Source of the DNA: Parasutterella muris | Lineage (GTDB): Bacteria; Pseudomonadota; Gammaproteobacteria; Burkholderiales; Burkholderiaceae_F | Reading direction: 5' to 3' | DNA: 64,000 nucleotides | Assembly: GCF_009767915.1 (NCBI RefSeq) | Contig: NZ_WSRP01000005.1 | Coordinates: 36,298 to 100,297 of the forward strand | Shown: positions 55,647 through 63,907 of the stretch, in pieces | Numbering within the stretch: position 1 is the stretch's first letter | Layout: every line of letters starts with the position of its first letter | The notes under the pieces: generated by a model | Seen by the model: the letters and a program-made list of their open reading frames with translations, nothing else | Told to the model about the DNA's origin: nothing | Database searches by the model: none | Translations under genes and position numbers: made by a program

Positions 55647-56858
55647 GTGAAATTTCGAGTTATTTTCCTTTCCGCCGCTTTGGGCTTTTCTTTGGCAGCC
55701 TGCTCTCAGACGGCTCAGCATCAGATGCCGCTCGGACAGAACTCGTTCTACAGCTACGAGCTGCAGACGAAGGCTTTTGTTGCAGAAAACCGCCACTTTG
55801 TCACCGACGATAAAACCGCGGAAATTGAAGGCAATTCTCCTTTCGAAATTGTTCCGAAACATCCGAACGGCAAAGCGATTCTCATGATCCACGGTCTCGG
55901 GGATTCGCCTTGGACCTATCATGACTTCGCGCGCACGCTCGCTGATCAGGGCTATCTGGTCCGTGCAATCCTTCTTCCGGGACATGGAACCAAACCTCAG
56001 GACATGATCGGCGTCACATCCGAGGACTGGACTCGGGCTGTGAACGAGCAAATGGACCTGTTAAAGGAAAAATACAAGGATATTTGGATCGCGGGCTTCT
56101 CTACCGGCTGCAATCTTGCGATCTCATACGCGGAGAAGTATAAGGACGTCTCCGGACTGATTCTATTTTCGCCTGCGGTAAAAGTGCGAACTTCTCTTCT
56201 GCCTCTCGCCCCCTTTGTGAATCTGTTCGTCACCTGGCTCAGAAAGCCCGATGAGACCACTTACAACATGGGCCCGTTTAAATACAACAACGTGCCGCTG
56301 GACGCGATCGTGGCGTTCAAGCATACGATGGACGACGCCGATGCGCTTTTAAAAGAGAAGAAACTCGATATCCCGGTTGTCGTGATGATGACCGAGCACG
56401 ACAGCGTGGTGGATACTCAGAACCTGCTCCCGCTTTTTGACCGGCAGCTCGCCAATCCCGCTTCAAAAATCATTTGGTACGGTTCTGTGCCGAAGGATTT
56501 GAAGCTCTCGGAAAAGGTAATCGTTAAAACCGATTATCTTCCTGAGGAGCGTATCAAGTCTTTTGCGCATATGTCTATGTCCTATTCGCCGGATAATCCC
56601 TGGTACGGGGCAAACGGCAAATACCGTTTCTGCCGCAACAGCATGAGCGCCGAGGATATTAAAAAATGCCGTGAAAGCAAAGAAGTCTGGTACGGAGCCT
56701 GGGGCACACACGACGGAACTCATCCGTTCGCGCGTCTCACGTTCAACCCTTATTACAATTGGCAGGCCGCAGAGATACTCAAAGTGCTCAGTTCTGTCCC
56801 CTCCAAGACGGCCGATTCTGGCATCATTAAGCCTTCTGAATCGAGTCGCGAACCATAG
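55647..56858 (+). CDS. Alpha/beta-hydrolase lipoprotein
   Basis: 403 residues, GTG start. The N-terminus is a lipoprotein signal (FSLAAC, lipobox Cys19). The hydrolase core follows: MIHGLGDSPWTY (oxyanion region), the nucleophile elbow GFSTG near residue 152, an acid in MMTEHDSVV and a C-terminal His (THDGTHPF). It resembles monoacylglycerol lipase/serine aminopeptidase S33 types, with a lid-like insert at ~190-215. Membrane-anchored esterase activity is likely; the substrate is unknown. It is 9 bases from creA, and both use GTG. Confidence 0.82.
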   Translation: MKFRVIFLSAALGFSLAACSQTAQHQMPLGQNSFYSYELQTKAFVAENRHFVTDDKTAEIEGNSPFEIVPKHPNGKAILMIHGLGDSPWTYHDFARTLADQGYLVRAILLPGHGTKPQDMIGVTSEDWTRAVNEQMDLLKEKYKDIWIAGFSTGCNLAISYAEKYKDVSGLILFSPAVKVRTSLLPLAPFVNLFVTWLRKPDETTYNMGPFKYNNVPLDAIVAFKHTMDDADALLKEKKLDIPVVVMMTEHDSVVDTQNLLPLFDRQLANPASKIIWYGSVPKDLKLSEKVIVKTDYLPEERIKSFAHMSMSYSPDNPWYGANGKYRFCRNSMSAEDIKKCRESKEVWYGAWGTHDGTHPFARLTFNPYYNWQAAEILKVLSSVPSKTADSGIIKPSESSREP

Positions 56859-56867
56859 GAAATTTTT

Positions 56868-57347
56868 GTGAAAAAGACACTATTAGCTGCAGTTTCGGCC
56901 GCCGCTGTACTTTTGGCCGGATGTTCGGATAAAGAAGTCGCAAGCGTTTCGCTCGGACTCTTTACGTTTAAAGACATCAAACTGGAATCTTTTGTCGATC
57001 CTCAGGTACCGGGCATCACCTGCCACGTTGCCTATATCAATTCTCCTCTGCAGCTCTCTGATCCTTCAAACAGCGCTGTGACCTGTGTGCAGACCGGAGA
57101 AATCACGCCTGAGATGATCGCAGGCATCGACCACAGCTCCGACGGTGAAGTGGTGTTTAAGAAGAGTCAGAGCGTGTTCTTTAAAACGCTCCGTATCCGA
57201 AGGATTTTCGATATGAAGCATCAGACTCTGGTCTACCTCGGCTACTCCACCAAGATCGCCAACGGAAGCTTTAAGCATTCGCTTTCCTCGGTGCCGCTCT
57301 GGGGGACTAAGGCATATAAACCGGAAGGCTACCAGCAGCAGAAATAA
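56868..57347 (+). CDS. creA: CreA-family lipoprotein
   Basis: 159 residues, GTG start, lipobox LAGC (Cys19). It matches CreA over the body: LESFVDPQVPGITCHVAYI, AVTCVQTGEI, GEVVFKKSQSVFFKTLRIRRIFD and LVYLGYSTKIANGSFKHSLSSVPLW. Two cysteines in the conserved positions probably form a disulfide. Function is unknown despite wide conservation in proteobacteria. E. coli CreA has a cleaved signal; the lipobox here indicates membrane anchoring. It probably shares a transcript with the preceding hydrolase. Confidence 0.87.
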   Translation: MKKTLLAAVSAAAVLLAGCSDKEVASVSLGLFTFKDIKLESFVDPQVPGITCHVAYINSPLQLSDPSNSAVTCVQTGEITPEMIAGIDHSSDGEVVFKKSQSVFFKTLRIRRIFDMKHQTLVYLGYSTKIANGSFKHSLSSVPLWGTKAYKPEGYQQQK

Positions 57348-57432
57348 GCTATAGTTAAAGCCGATTTCCAATTCGGTGTCCAATTTAATTACCAACCCGC
57401 TGTCAAGCGGATCAATTTAACGGAGAACGTAA

Positions 57433-57810
57433 ATGAGTGAAGTTGTTGTCACAGACAAAGCCCCTGCCGCTGTGGGCACATATTCTGCCGGTATTAAGGC
57501 CGGAAAAACCGTGTTCCTTTCCGGTCAGCTCGGCCTTGATCCGGTTTCCGGAGAACTTGCTGAGTCTTTTGAAGCGCAGTGCCGCCAGGCATTCAGAAAT
57601 GTTTTCGCTCTGGTGGAAGCTGCAGGCGGAAAACCCTCCAACATCGTTCGTCAGACCGTTTTCTTAACCGACTTGGCAAACTTCGCGACAGTGAATAAGG
57701 TCATGTCCGAAATCTTCACAGCGCCCTATCCCGCAAGAAGCTGTGTGCAGATCTCCGCACTTCCGAAAGGCGGTTTGGTTGAAGTTGAAGCGACAGTAGT
57801 GCTCGACTAA
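57433..57810 (+). CDS. ridA: RidA-family enamine/imine deaminase
   Basis: 125 residues, trimeric chorismate-mutase-like fold. RidA motifs: GTYSAGIKAGKTVFLSGQLGLDP, QAFRNVFALVEAAGG, the conserved Arg in PARSCVQISALPKGGLVEVEA. It hydrolyses reactive 2-aminoacrylate made by PLP enzymes. That fits the many amino-acid enzymes nearby (threonine aldolase, DadA). The SD GGAGAA is strong. Confidence 0.94.
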   Translation: MSEVVVTDKAPAAVGTYSAGIKAGKTVFLSGQLGLDPVSGELAESFEAQCRQAFRNVFALVEAAGGKPSNIVRQTVFLTDLANFATVNKVMSEIFTAPYPARSCVQISALPKGGLVEVEATVVLD

Positions 57811-57823
57811 CGGTTACGCGCTC

Positions 57824-58261
57824 CTACCAAGGCGTGCTTCTTGGCAGGAGACGATTGACCATATCGCGGATCGCCGGCTCGTCGTCCTTGAGATTATCTC
57901 TGAGCGAGTCGGAAGATCCGTATTTTTTTAGGTTCACAATGTCCGTACTGCCGATCTCGTGAATAAGCATAAGTTTGGCGTCGACTAAGTACGGAACCTT
58001 TTTTGTGTATTTTGCGTCGTAAACAATGACGGCAGGACAGCTCTTCTCAGCCTTTGCGACCGTTCTGACGGTCAGTCCTTTATCGGCGACAGCCTGTCTT
58101 AAAGCGATAAAAAACGCGGGAGGAACATTTTTATTGTCGACGATGCACACTGTGTCGAATCCGAAGGAATCGGTAATGTAGTATCCGGGGTCATCGCCTG
58201 CGCAGCCGGAAAGAAGAATCGGCAGGCCTAACGATAAACCGCAAAATATTTTTTTAAGCAT
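57824..58261 (-). CDS. Small lipoprotein of unknown function
   Basis: 145 residues. The lipobox LSGC (Cys20) is preceded by a hydrophobic signal. The mature part is alpha/beta with FDTVCIVDNKNVPPAFFIALRQAVADKG and PAVIVYDAKYTKKVPYL, resembling a family of envelope lipoproteins (I recall Sbal_3080-type, tentatively). Two Cys in the mature part may pair. The SD AAGGAT is good. It is convergent with ridA, 13 bases apart. Confidence 0.65.
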   Translation of the reverse strand: MLKKIFCGLSLGLPILLSGCAGDDPGYYITDSFGFDTVCIVDNKNVPPAFFIALRQAVADKGLTVRTVAKAEKSCPAVIVYDAKYTKKVPYLVDAKLMLIHEIGSTDIVNLKKYGSSDSLRDNLKDDEPAIRDMVNRLLPRSTPW

Positions 58262-58492
58262 GAAGCATCCTTAACAATGGTCTTTTTATAAAGACCGAAA
58301 TTTGTTTCTCAGGCGAAAAGCTTTGTCTGAAGAATAGCTAACTTTTTCGATGCTAATATACTGGAGTCAATAATTCAACATCGGCAGCACGGCTTAGAAG
58401 CGCCTGTAATAGCGGATGGTATCGTTTCTGAAACATTTTCAGATAAGCGGACTCGGCAGAAGCGTATAAAATAACGCTTTATTTTCAATCTG

Positions 58493-58969
58493 ATGCTTTC
58501 AACAATGAATAAGTCTAGTCATCTGCCAATCGCGCTTTGGAATCCTCTTTGGACCATTATTTGGTCATTTTTATTTACTCCGATTTTCGGAGCGTTCCTG
58601 CAGCGCACGAATTGGAGCGATATGGGCGAAGCGGATGAGACATCAACCTGCGGATTATGGGTCTTCCTGGGGTTTGTTTACATGGGCGGATATTTATTTG
58701 CCGAACCCTGGCTTCCTGAAAGCGAATTTTCTGAATTCTATTTCTTCGGATCCTATCTCATTGTTTACATTCTCTGGATTGTGACTTCAGGCTGGAAACA
58801 GGTCAAAGCCGTTAAAGAGCGTTACGGCGACGATTACCATCACAAACTTTGGGGCAAGCCGATCATGCTCGGCGCCGCGGGTCTTCTGCTGTGGATGGCC
58901 ATTTCTCTGACTTACATTATCGGTCTTCTGGCTTCCGGCATTATCAGCGCCGATATCGTCAAGCCTTAA
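58493..58969 (+). CDS. Small inner-membrane protein
   Basis: 158 residues with four hydrophobic segments (about 17-35, 52-72, 82-102, 128-150). Between segments 3 and 4 is a charged loop KAVKERYGDDYHHKLWGKP. It resembles small four-helix membrane proteins of unknown role. The start may be ATG 58493 or ATG 58505; neither has an SD. It is 4 bases from the next gene, so the pair is an operon. Confidence 0.6.
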   Translation: MLSTMNKSSHLPIALWNPLWTIIWSFLFTPIFGAFLQRTNWSDMGEADETSTCGLWVFLGFVYMGGYLFAEPWLPESEFSEFYFFGSYLIVYILWIVTSGWKQVKAVKERYGDDYHHKLWGKPIMLGAAGLLLWMAISLTYIIGLLASGIISADIVKP

Positions 58970-58973
58970 CCGT

Positions 58974-59963
58974 ATGAGCAGCTATTTCGACAAGCTCCCT
59001 AACCTTGCGCCGCTTAAAACAAAAACGGCCGCGCAGCCGGGCGCTTTCGATCCTTATGCGTTTCTCAGTGTTCGAGAAGAACCTCAGGCTCCGGAAGAGC
59101 GCTTCAAGGAAGCAAGAAGTCTGCTGATTTCCGAGCCGCATACGGCGCTTAAATATCTGGAAAGCGCCGCCAATGAAGATCATGCCGCCTCTCTTGATCT
59201 TTTGGGAATGCTGTATGCGACCGGTGAGCTTCTGGAGAAAAATGAAAAACGTGCGGCTGAACTTTTCAGAAAAGCCGCTGTTCTCGGTGAATCACGCGCC
59301 AAATTTCATTTAGCGATGGCGCTTCGCGAAGGGTTCGGCACACAAAAGAATCTTCAGGAGTCCTTTGCCTGGCTTCGCATTGCGGCGAGAGAAAAATTTC
59401 CGGAAGCGATCTTTGCGCTTGCCGAAGCCTATGACTTGGGTATCGGAACGGAGAAAAATCCGGAAATTGCCGAGCGCTTTTTTAGCGAGGCCGCCTTTAA
59501 AGGCGAAAAGCGAGCCGTAGAGCGCATGATACGGCTCTCTTCTCAAGGACCCATGCCGAATCCGAGACTCTGTCTGAGATGGCTCTTTAAAGGCGCGGAA
59601 GCCAAAATTCCCTACTGCCTGCTTGCCATAGCACGCTACTGGCTCGAGCATCGCACTCCTGGCGTCGAAAAGGCGCTCGGATTCTTGGAGGAAGGCGCGC
59701 TCATCGAAGATATCGCCTGCCTGAATGAATTAAGCGCATTCTGGTCTTCAGGCCGCTTTGCGCCCAAGGATTATGTCAGCGCGGTGGTCTACGCGCATAT
59801 GGCCGCGACACGTTCAGACTGGAGAGCTCAGAGGCGTCTGGAAAAACTCAGAAAAACCGCGCAGCGCGAAGAGCTGATGGAAGCGGCCGCGATCGCTTCG
59901 ATGCCAAGCTCCGAAGAAGTTGTGGCTGCGCTCATCAAGCGGCGCCAAAAGCGCGCGGCATAA
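58974..59963 (+). CDS. Cytoplasmic Sel1-repeat protein
   Basis: 329 residues, no signal peptide. A Pro/Ala-rich N-terminus (~1-45) precedes about six Sel1/TPR-like repeats (for example LDLLGMLYATGELLEKNEKRAAELFRKAAVLGESRAKFHLAMALREGFGTQKN). The C-terminus is basic (KRRQKRAA). It probably binds protein partners inside the cell; the partner may be the small membrane protein encoded 4 bases upstream. Unlike the 19289-20680 paralogue it is not exported. Confidence 0.8.
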   Translation: MSSYFDKLPNLAPLKTKTAAQPGAFDPYAFLSVREEPQAPEERFKEARSLLISEPHTALKYLESAANEDHAASLDLLGMLYATGELLEKNEKRAAELFRKAAVLGESRAKFHLAMALREGFGTQKNLQESFAWLRIAAREKFPEAIFALAEAYDLGIGTEKNPEIAERFFSEAAFKGEKRAVERMIRLSSQGPMPNPRLCLRWLFKGAEAKIPYCLLAIARYWLEHRTPGVEKALGFLEEGALIEDIACLNELSAFWSSGRFAPKDYVSAVVYAHMAATRSDWRAQRRLEKLRKTAQREELMEAAAIASMPSSEEVVAALIKRRQKRAA

Positions 59964-59989
59964 AAATAAAGCCGGAGAAATCCTCCGGC
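59961..59989 (-). terminator. Terminator of nnr
   Basis: Read leftward, the stem GCCGGAG/CTCCGGC (59983-59989 with 59971-59977) is followed by TTTATTTTTA. Confidence 0.78.
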
Positions 59990-59997
59990 CCTTCCCT

Positions 59998-61503
59998 TTA
60001 GTCTTCCCAGCTTACGGGGTCAGTACGTTCTCGCAGCGGGTGGAAATGTTCGCGATAAGAATCACGCAGTGCCTGCAGGAATTCCGCAGCCGTCGGCGCA
60101 ATATCGGAAGCTAAAATTCCGCTGTCGCATCCTTCAGCGGCTAAACCGTGCAGGTAGACCGCAGAAAGCACACAGTCCATCAGTTCGTAGCGCTGAGCAA
60201 ACATCGCCGCGATCATGCCTGAGAGCGTATCTCCGGAACCCGCAGTTGCCAGGGCCGGTGTGCCGGTCGGATTGATCCAGCTGATGGAGCTTCTCTGACA
60301 GACAATGGTTCCAGCGCCTTTTAAGACTGTGACGGCGCCGGTAAGCACCGACAGATCCAAAGCGCGGTTCAGACGATCTGCTGTAATTTCTTCTAGCGGG
60401 TAGCCGAGGATTCTGGCCGCCTCGGCATTATGCGGCGTAATCACGGTATGCGCACGGCGGTGTGTCACAAGAGAGAGAAGCTCTTCGTCGCCCGCGACCA
60501 TGGTCAGCGCGTCCGCGTCAATGACAAGCGCGGCGTCCGACTGCAGACATTCAATGAACCTTGCCTTAGCTTTTTCCGAGAAGCCGAGTCCGCATCCGAT
60601 GACGACGGCATCCATTTCGGAAAGGTCAAGTTTGTCACGGAACATCAGCTCGGGAACCGACGGATCAAGATCCATCTTCTCTTCAACAAGTTCGACGTAG
60701 ACGCGGCCTGCGCCCATGTAAAGCGCGCTGCGCGCGGCAATGAGGGCCGCGCCGACGGTTCCTTTTCCGCCGCCGATAACGCCGACGCGTCCGTAATCCG
60801 CTTTAGACGTGTTTTTGGTTCTGGAAGCACAGACGTGCTTGAAATCCTTAACTTCAGTCAGATTGATTTTTGTGAGCGGAATGGAGATGCCGAGGTTTTC
60901 AACCTGAACTTCTCCGCAGGCGTCTTTACCGATTGAAGTATAGAGGCCGGGTTTTCCGCTGAGGAAAGTAATGGTTGCGTCAGCGCGGCAACCGGCTCGT
61001 CCACCGACCCAGTTGCCTGTCTGAGAATCAAGCCCCGTCGGAATATCCAGGGAGACATGCAGCGCTCTTCTTTCATTGAACCACATCGCCGCGTCCAGAT
61101 ATTCTCCGACGAGCGCTCTGGTCTGTCCGATTCCAAAAAGCGCGTCCACGACAATCTGCGCTTTCGGGGTGTCGTAAGGATCGGTATAAATTGTCGCACC
61201 GGTCGCTTCCCAAGCGGCAAGCGCCTCTTTTGCCTGTTCCGTTTTCGGAGTCTTCCCTCCGACATTGACGACGCTCACCTGATAGCCGAGTTCCGAAAGA
61301 ATTTTTGCGCAGACATATCCGTCGCCGCCGTTGTTTCCCGGGCCGCAGATCACCGTGACCGTGCAGGTTTCGGGATGAAGTTCGCGGATATATTCCGCGG
61401 CGGCTTTCCCTGCCCTCTGCATCAGGACGTCGGGGCCGAGAATACGGGCATATTTTTCTTCCAGCTCACGAAGCTGAGCTATTTCCAATAATGAAACGGA
61501 CAT
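59998..61503 (-). CDS. nnr: Bifunctional NAD(P)H-hydrate epimerase / ADP-dependent dehydratase
   Basis: 501 residues, a fusion of NnrE (about 1-215) and NnrD (about 225-495). The epimerase shows ICGPGNNGGDGYVCA and LDIPTGLDSQTG. The dehydratase shows GGGKGTVGAALIAARSALYMGAGRVYV, TPHNAEAARILG and the nucleotide motif ATAGSGDTLSGMIAAM. Together they repair damaged NAD(P)HX to NAD(P)H. The SD AAAGGATT is good. It lies 51 bases after the DadA-like gene and probably belongs to its operon. Confidence 0.95.
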   Translation of the reverse strand: MSVSLLEIAQLRELEEKYARILGPDVLMQRAGKAAAEYIRELHPETCTVTVICGPGNNGGDGYVCAKILSELGYQVSVVNVGGKTPKTEQAKEALAAWEATGATIYTDPYDTPKAQIVVDALFGIGQTRALVGEYLDAAMWFNERRALHVSLDIPTGLDSQTGNWVGGRAGCRADATITFLSGKPGLYTSIGKDACGEVQVENLGISIPLTKINLTEVKDFKHVCASRTKNTSKADYGRVGVIGGGKGTVGAALIAARSALYMGAGRVYVELVEEKMDLDPSVPELMFRDKLDLSEMDAVVIGCGLGFSEKAKARFIECLQSDAALVIDADALTMVAGDEELLSLVTHRRAHTVITPHNAEAARILGYPLEEITADRLNRALDLSVLTGAVTVLKGAGTIVCQRSSISWINPTGTPALATAGSGDTLSGMIAAMFAQRYELMDCVLSAVYLHGLAAEGCDSGILASDIAPTAAEFLQALRDSYREHFHPLRERTDPVSWED

Positions 61504-61554
61504 GTATGAATCCTTTTATAAAACTTGAGCAAGATTTACGGGTCTGCTTACAGA

Positions 61555-62799
61555 CTAATTTTTCTTTAAAAAGCGCATCGGACTGTAAGGCGTGGGGTCG
61601 ATATCAGGCTGCGCGCCTTCAACAATTCTGCTCAGCATTTCAGCGCAGCCCTCTGCAAGAGACCAGCCGTTGAGGCCGTGGCAGATGTTCAGGTACAGGC
61701 CTTTATAGGGGGTTTCACCGCAGGACGGCAGGCTGTCCGGATGCACCAGGCACTGACCCATCCAATTGGTAGAGTCGCTCCATACGGCCGACATGGGCAA
61801 AAGCTTGCAGGCGCTTTCATAGAGCTCTTCTATGATTTTGTCGGTCATTTCCTGAGTGACGTCGCCAAGCCAGTAGCGGCCGCAGACGCGAAGCCTTTGT
61901 CCGAGTTTTGTGACCAATACATCTTTGTTGTCGAAGCTGACCGTGTGCATCGGCGGAACATTCATCGGATCAATTTTAGCCGTGATAGTCCAGCCTGTAA
62001 GGGTCATGACGGGCAGATCGAACAGCGGTTTAAAGAGCGCGGGGGCGCCGAGGTTATTGCTGAGAATCACCGCGTCGGCTGAAATCTCGCCTTTGTCGGT
62101 CTTGACACCGGTCACGGTCTGATTTTCTCCGGTCACAAGAGCCTCTACCTTGGTGTGGTACATCATTGTGAGATTCTTGTGCGCGATGTTGAATGTCTGA
62201 ATCTGCTTTGCGAAATAAGAGGCGTTTCCGGAGAGTTCCTGAGGAATATAAAACGCGCCCGGGAAAGGTTCCGGAACATCTTCGAGACTTGGGTCAATTC
62301 GTTTTGCTTCATCGGCCGAGAGCCATTCTCCGTTCTTTTCCGGTCGTTCCTCTTTATGAGCTTCCTCCCACGTCTGGTTATTGGTATAGACACGAAGCGT
62401 TCCGTAGACCTGTTCGAAAGACAGACTTTCCACTCGAGAAATGAATTCGGTCAGACCGACACTGTAGCGGGCAAGCAGCAGCAGTGAATCACGGTTGTTT
62501 TTCCACACATCGGCGCTTCTGGCGTTGGCGAGCGCGTTAAGGAATTTAATCTGTTTGATGGATACATCCCAGCTGAGGCGGCGGGTTTTTGCAAAAATAG
62601 AAGCCAGGCCCGCTTTACCTTTAAAGGGCGAGCACAGCATCTGTACGCCTTCCGGTCCCATATATCCGGCTAATCCGAAACTGCATTCCTGATTGGGGGT
62701 GGACGCAGTTTCGATAAGCGTGACGGTATGACCGTGCCTGAGCAAGTTATGCGCGCAAGCAATTCCAGTAATTCCTACTCCGACAACGATGATATGCAT
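61555..62799 (-). CDS. dadA: FAD-dependent D-amino acid dehydrogenase (DadA-like)
   Basis: 414 residues. The N-terminal FAD motif is VVGVGITGIACAHNLLRHGHTVTLIE. The DAO fold continues with SFGLAGYM, YGTLRVYTN and the C-terminal NICHGLNGWSLAEGCAEML where the flavin is held. DadA oxidises D-amino acids to keto acids, feeding electrons to quinone. There is no linked alanine racemase, so the substrate may be another D- or N-substituted amino acid. The SD AGAGGT is good. It is divergent from the MerR/chalcone-isomerase pair. Confidence 0.85.
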   Translation of the reverse strand: MHIIVVGVGITGIACAHNLLRHGHTVTLIETASTPNQECSFGLAGYMGPEGVQMLCSPFKGKAGLASIFAKTRRLSWDVSIKQIKFLNALANARSADVWKNNRDSLLLLARYSVGLTEFISRVESLSFEQVYGTLRVYTNNQTWEEAHKEERPEKNGEWLSADEAKRIDPSLEDVPEPFPGAFYIPQELSGNASYFAKQIQTFNIAHKNLTMMYHTKVEALVTGENQTVTGVKTDKGEISADAVILSNNLGAPALFKPLFDLPVMTLTGWTITAKIDPMNVPPMHTVSFDNKDVLVTKLGQRLRVCGRYWLGDVTQEMTDKIIEELYESACKLLPMSAVWSDSTNWMGQCLVHPDSLPSCGETPYKGLYLNICHGLNGWSLAEGCAEMLSRIVEGAQPDIDPTPYSPMRFLKKN

Positions 62800-62857
62800 T
62801 CAGTCTAACCTCTTATAATGTATCGGTATTTTAATCGCTTTTAGCGGGTTCTCTCAA

Positions 62858-63292
62858 ATGGAAAATGGCATGAAATCACTGCTGACTATCGACGAGCTAT
62901 CACAGGCAACCGGGGTTAGCGTGCGAACATTGAGATATTACGTTTCCAGCGGGGTTTTAGATAAGCCGACAGGCGAAACTCGAAACGCCCGATACGGAAC
63001 ACATCATCTCGATCAGGTACGCAATATTAAGAAGCTTCAGGAGGAAGGCCTGACGCTGAATCGTATCCTTGAAATTAAAAAAGAGAGCCTGCGCGATAAA
63101 CTAAACAAAAAGGAGATCGGAGAGCCGATCACCACAATTGAGATTCCGACGGATAAGGGTATCTCGATTGTTTTTATGAAAGAATTATGCGGACTCAAAA
63201 AGGAAGAAATGATCGAAATCGCAAAAGATTTTGCTCAGTATCTTGAGATGAGGCAAAAGGAGAAAACAGGATGTCAGACAAAGAAAGCCTAA
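62858..63292 (+). CDS. MerR-family regulator
   Basis: 144 residues. The N-terminal winged HTH reads LTIDELSQATGVSVRTLRYYVSSGVLDKPTG, with the TLRYY of MerR proteins and the RYGTHHLDQVRNIKKLQEEGLTL second half. Residues ~85-135 form a distinct C-terminal domain (IGEPITTIEIPTDKGISIVFMKEL), not a metal-Cys tail. It starts at ATG 62858 or the fifth codon ATG; both lack a clear SD. It overlaps the next gene by 22 bases. The target is probably its own operon. Confidence 0.8.
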   Translation: MENGMKSLLTIDELSQATGVSVRTLRYYVSSGVLDKPTGETRNARYGTHHLDQVRNIKKLQEEGLTLNRILEIKKESLRDKLNKKEIGEPITTIEIPTDKGISIVFMKELCGLKKEEMIEIAKDFAQYLEMRQKEKTGCQTKKA

Positions 63293-63849
63293 TTGACGGA
63301 ATTATTAATTTGCTTACCGGCAAAAAAAATGAGCCTATTTCCGTTGAAGGCTATGAATTTGCTGGACGAGTTAAATTAGGCAGACATCCCTTGGTTCTGA
63401 ACGGAGCCGGGGTTCGGACGATCGGCGATAAAAAGATTTACGCGTTAGGGCTCTATCTTCCGGAAAAAACACAGCGCGAAGATACCGCACGCGCCCTGCT
63501 CGGCGCACGAAGAGCCGAGATTGTCATTTTAAGTCCGCTGGACGCCTCAAAATTTATTGATTCCCTGCATGCCGGCATCTCTGAGAATACCAACGAGACC
63601 TCCAGAGATTTTATTTCCAATGAGCTCAGCCAGATTGAGGTGTTTATGAAAGACCTCTCCAATTTGGAACCCGGAGATGTGGTGGACGTGGATTGGATTC
63701 CGTCCAGAGGAACTTTTGTTTATTACAACCGCCAGCTGATGGGCAACCCGGTGCGGGGTAAAGCGGTTTACGATGCGGTGCTTTCTATTTGGCTCGGAAA
63801 GAACGCGCTTGAGAGCGAACTGAGAGACGAGCTTCTCGACATTAAATAA
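63271..63849 (+). CDS. Chalcone isomerase-like protein
   Basis: 192 residues. The chalcone-isomerase-like signature is HPLVLNGAGVRTIGDKKIYALGLYLPEK (about 35-60). LSPLDASKFIDSLHAGI and the C-terminal MGNPVRGKAVYDAVLSIWLG also fit. Bacterial members are usually exported and have no proven isomerase activity; this one lacks a signal peptide. The SD AAGGAG lies inside the merR gene, giving overlapping, coupled translation. A lipid or fatty-acid binding role is known for plant relatives and is only suggestive here. Confidence 0.82.
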   Translation: MSDKESLIDGIINLLTGKKNEPISVEGYEFAGRVKLGRHPLVLNGAGVRTIGDKKIYALGLYLPEKTQREDTARALLGARRAEIVILSPLDASKFIDSLHAGISENTNETSRDFISNELSQIEVFMKDLSNLEPGDVVDVDWIPSRGTFVYYNRQLMGNPVRGKAVYDAVLSIWLGKNALESELRDELLDIK

Positions 63850-63851
63850 AA

Positions 63852-63881
63852 AACACCGCCCGTTCATAATGAACGGGCGGT
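63852..63881. terminator. Terminator between the chalcone-isomerase-like gene and aspA
   Basis: A perfect 12-bp stem ACCGCCCGTTCA/TGAACGGGCGGT (63855-63866, 63870-63881) with loop TAA. The T-run is on the leftward side (complement of the A-run before 63854), so it mainly terminates aspA. It may also stop the rightward gene. Confidence 0.87.
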
Positions 63882-63907
63882 CTGTTATCCGTTTAGGATT
63901 CGTCTAA

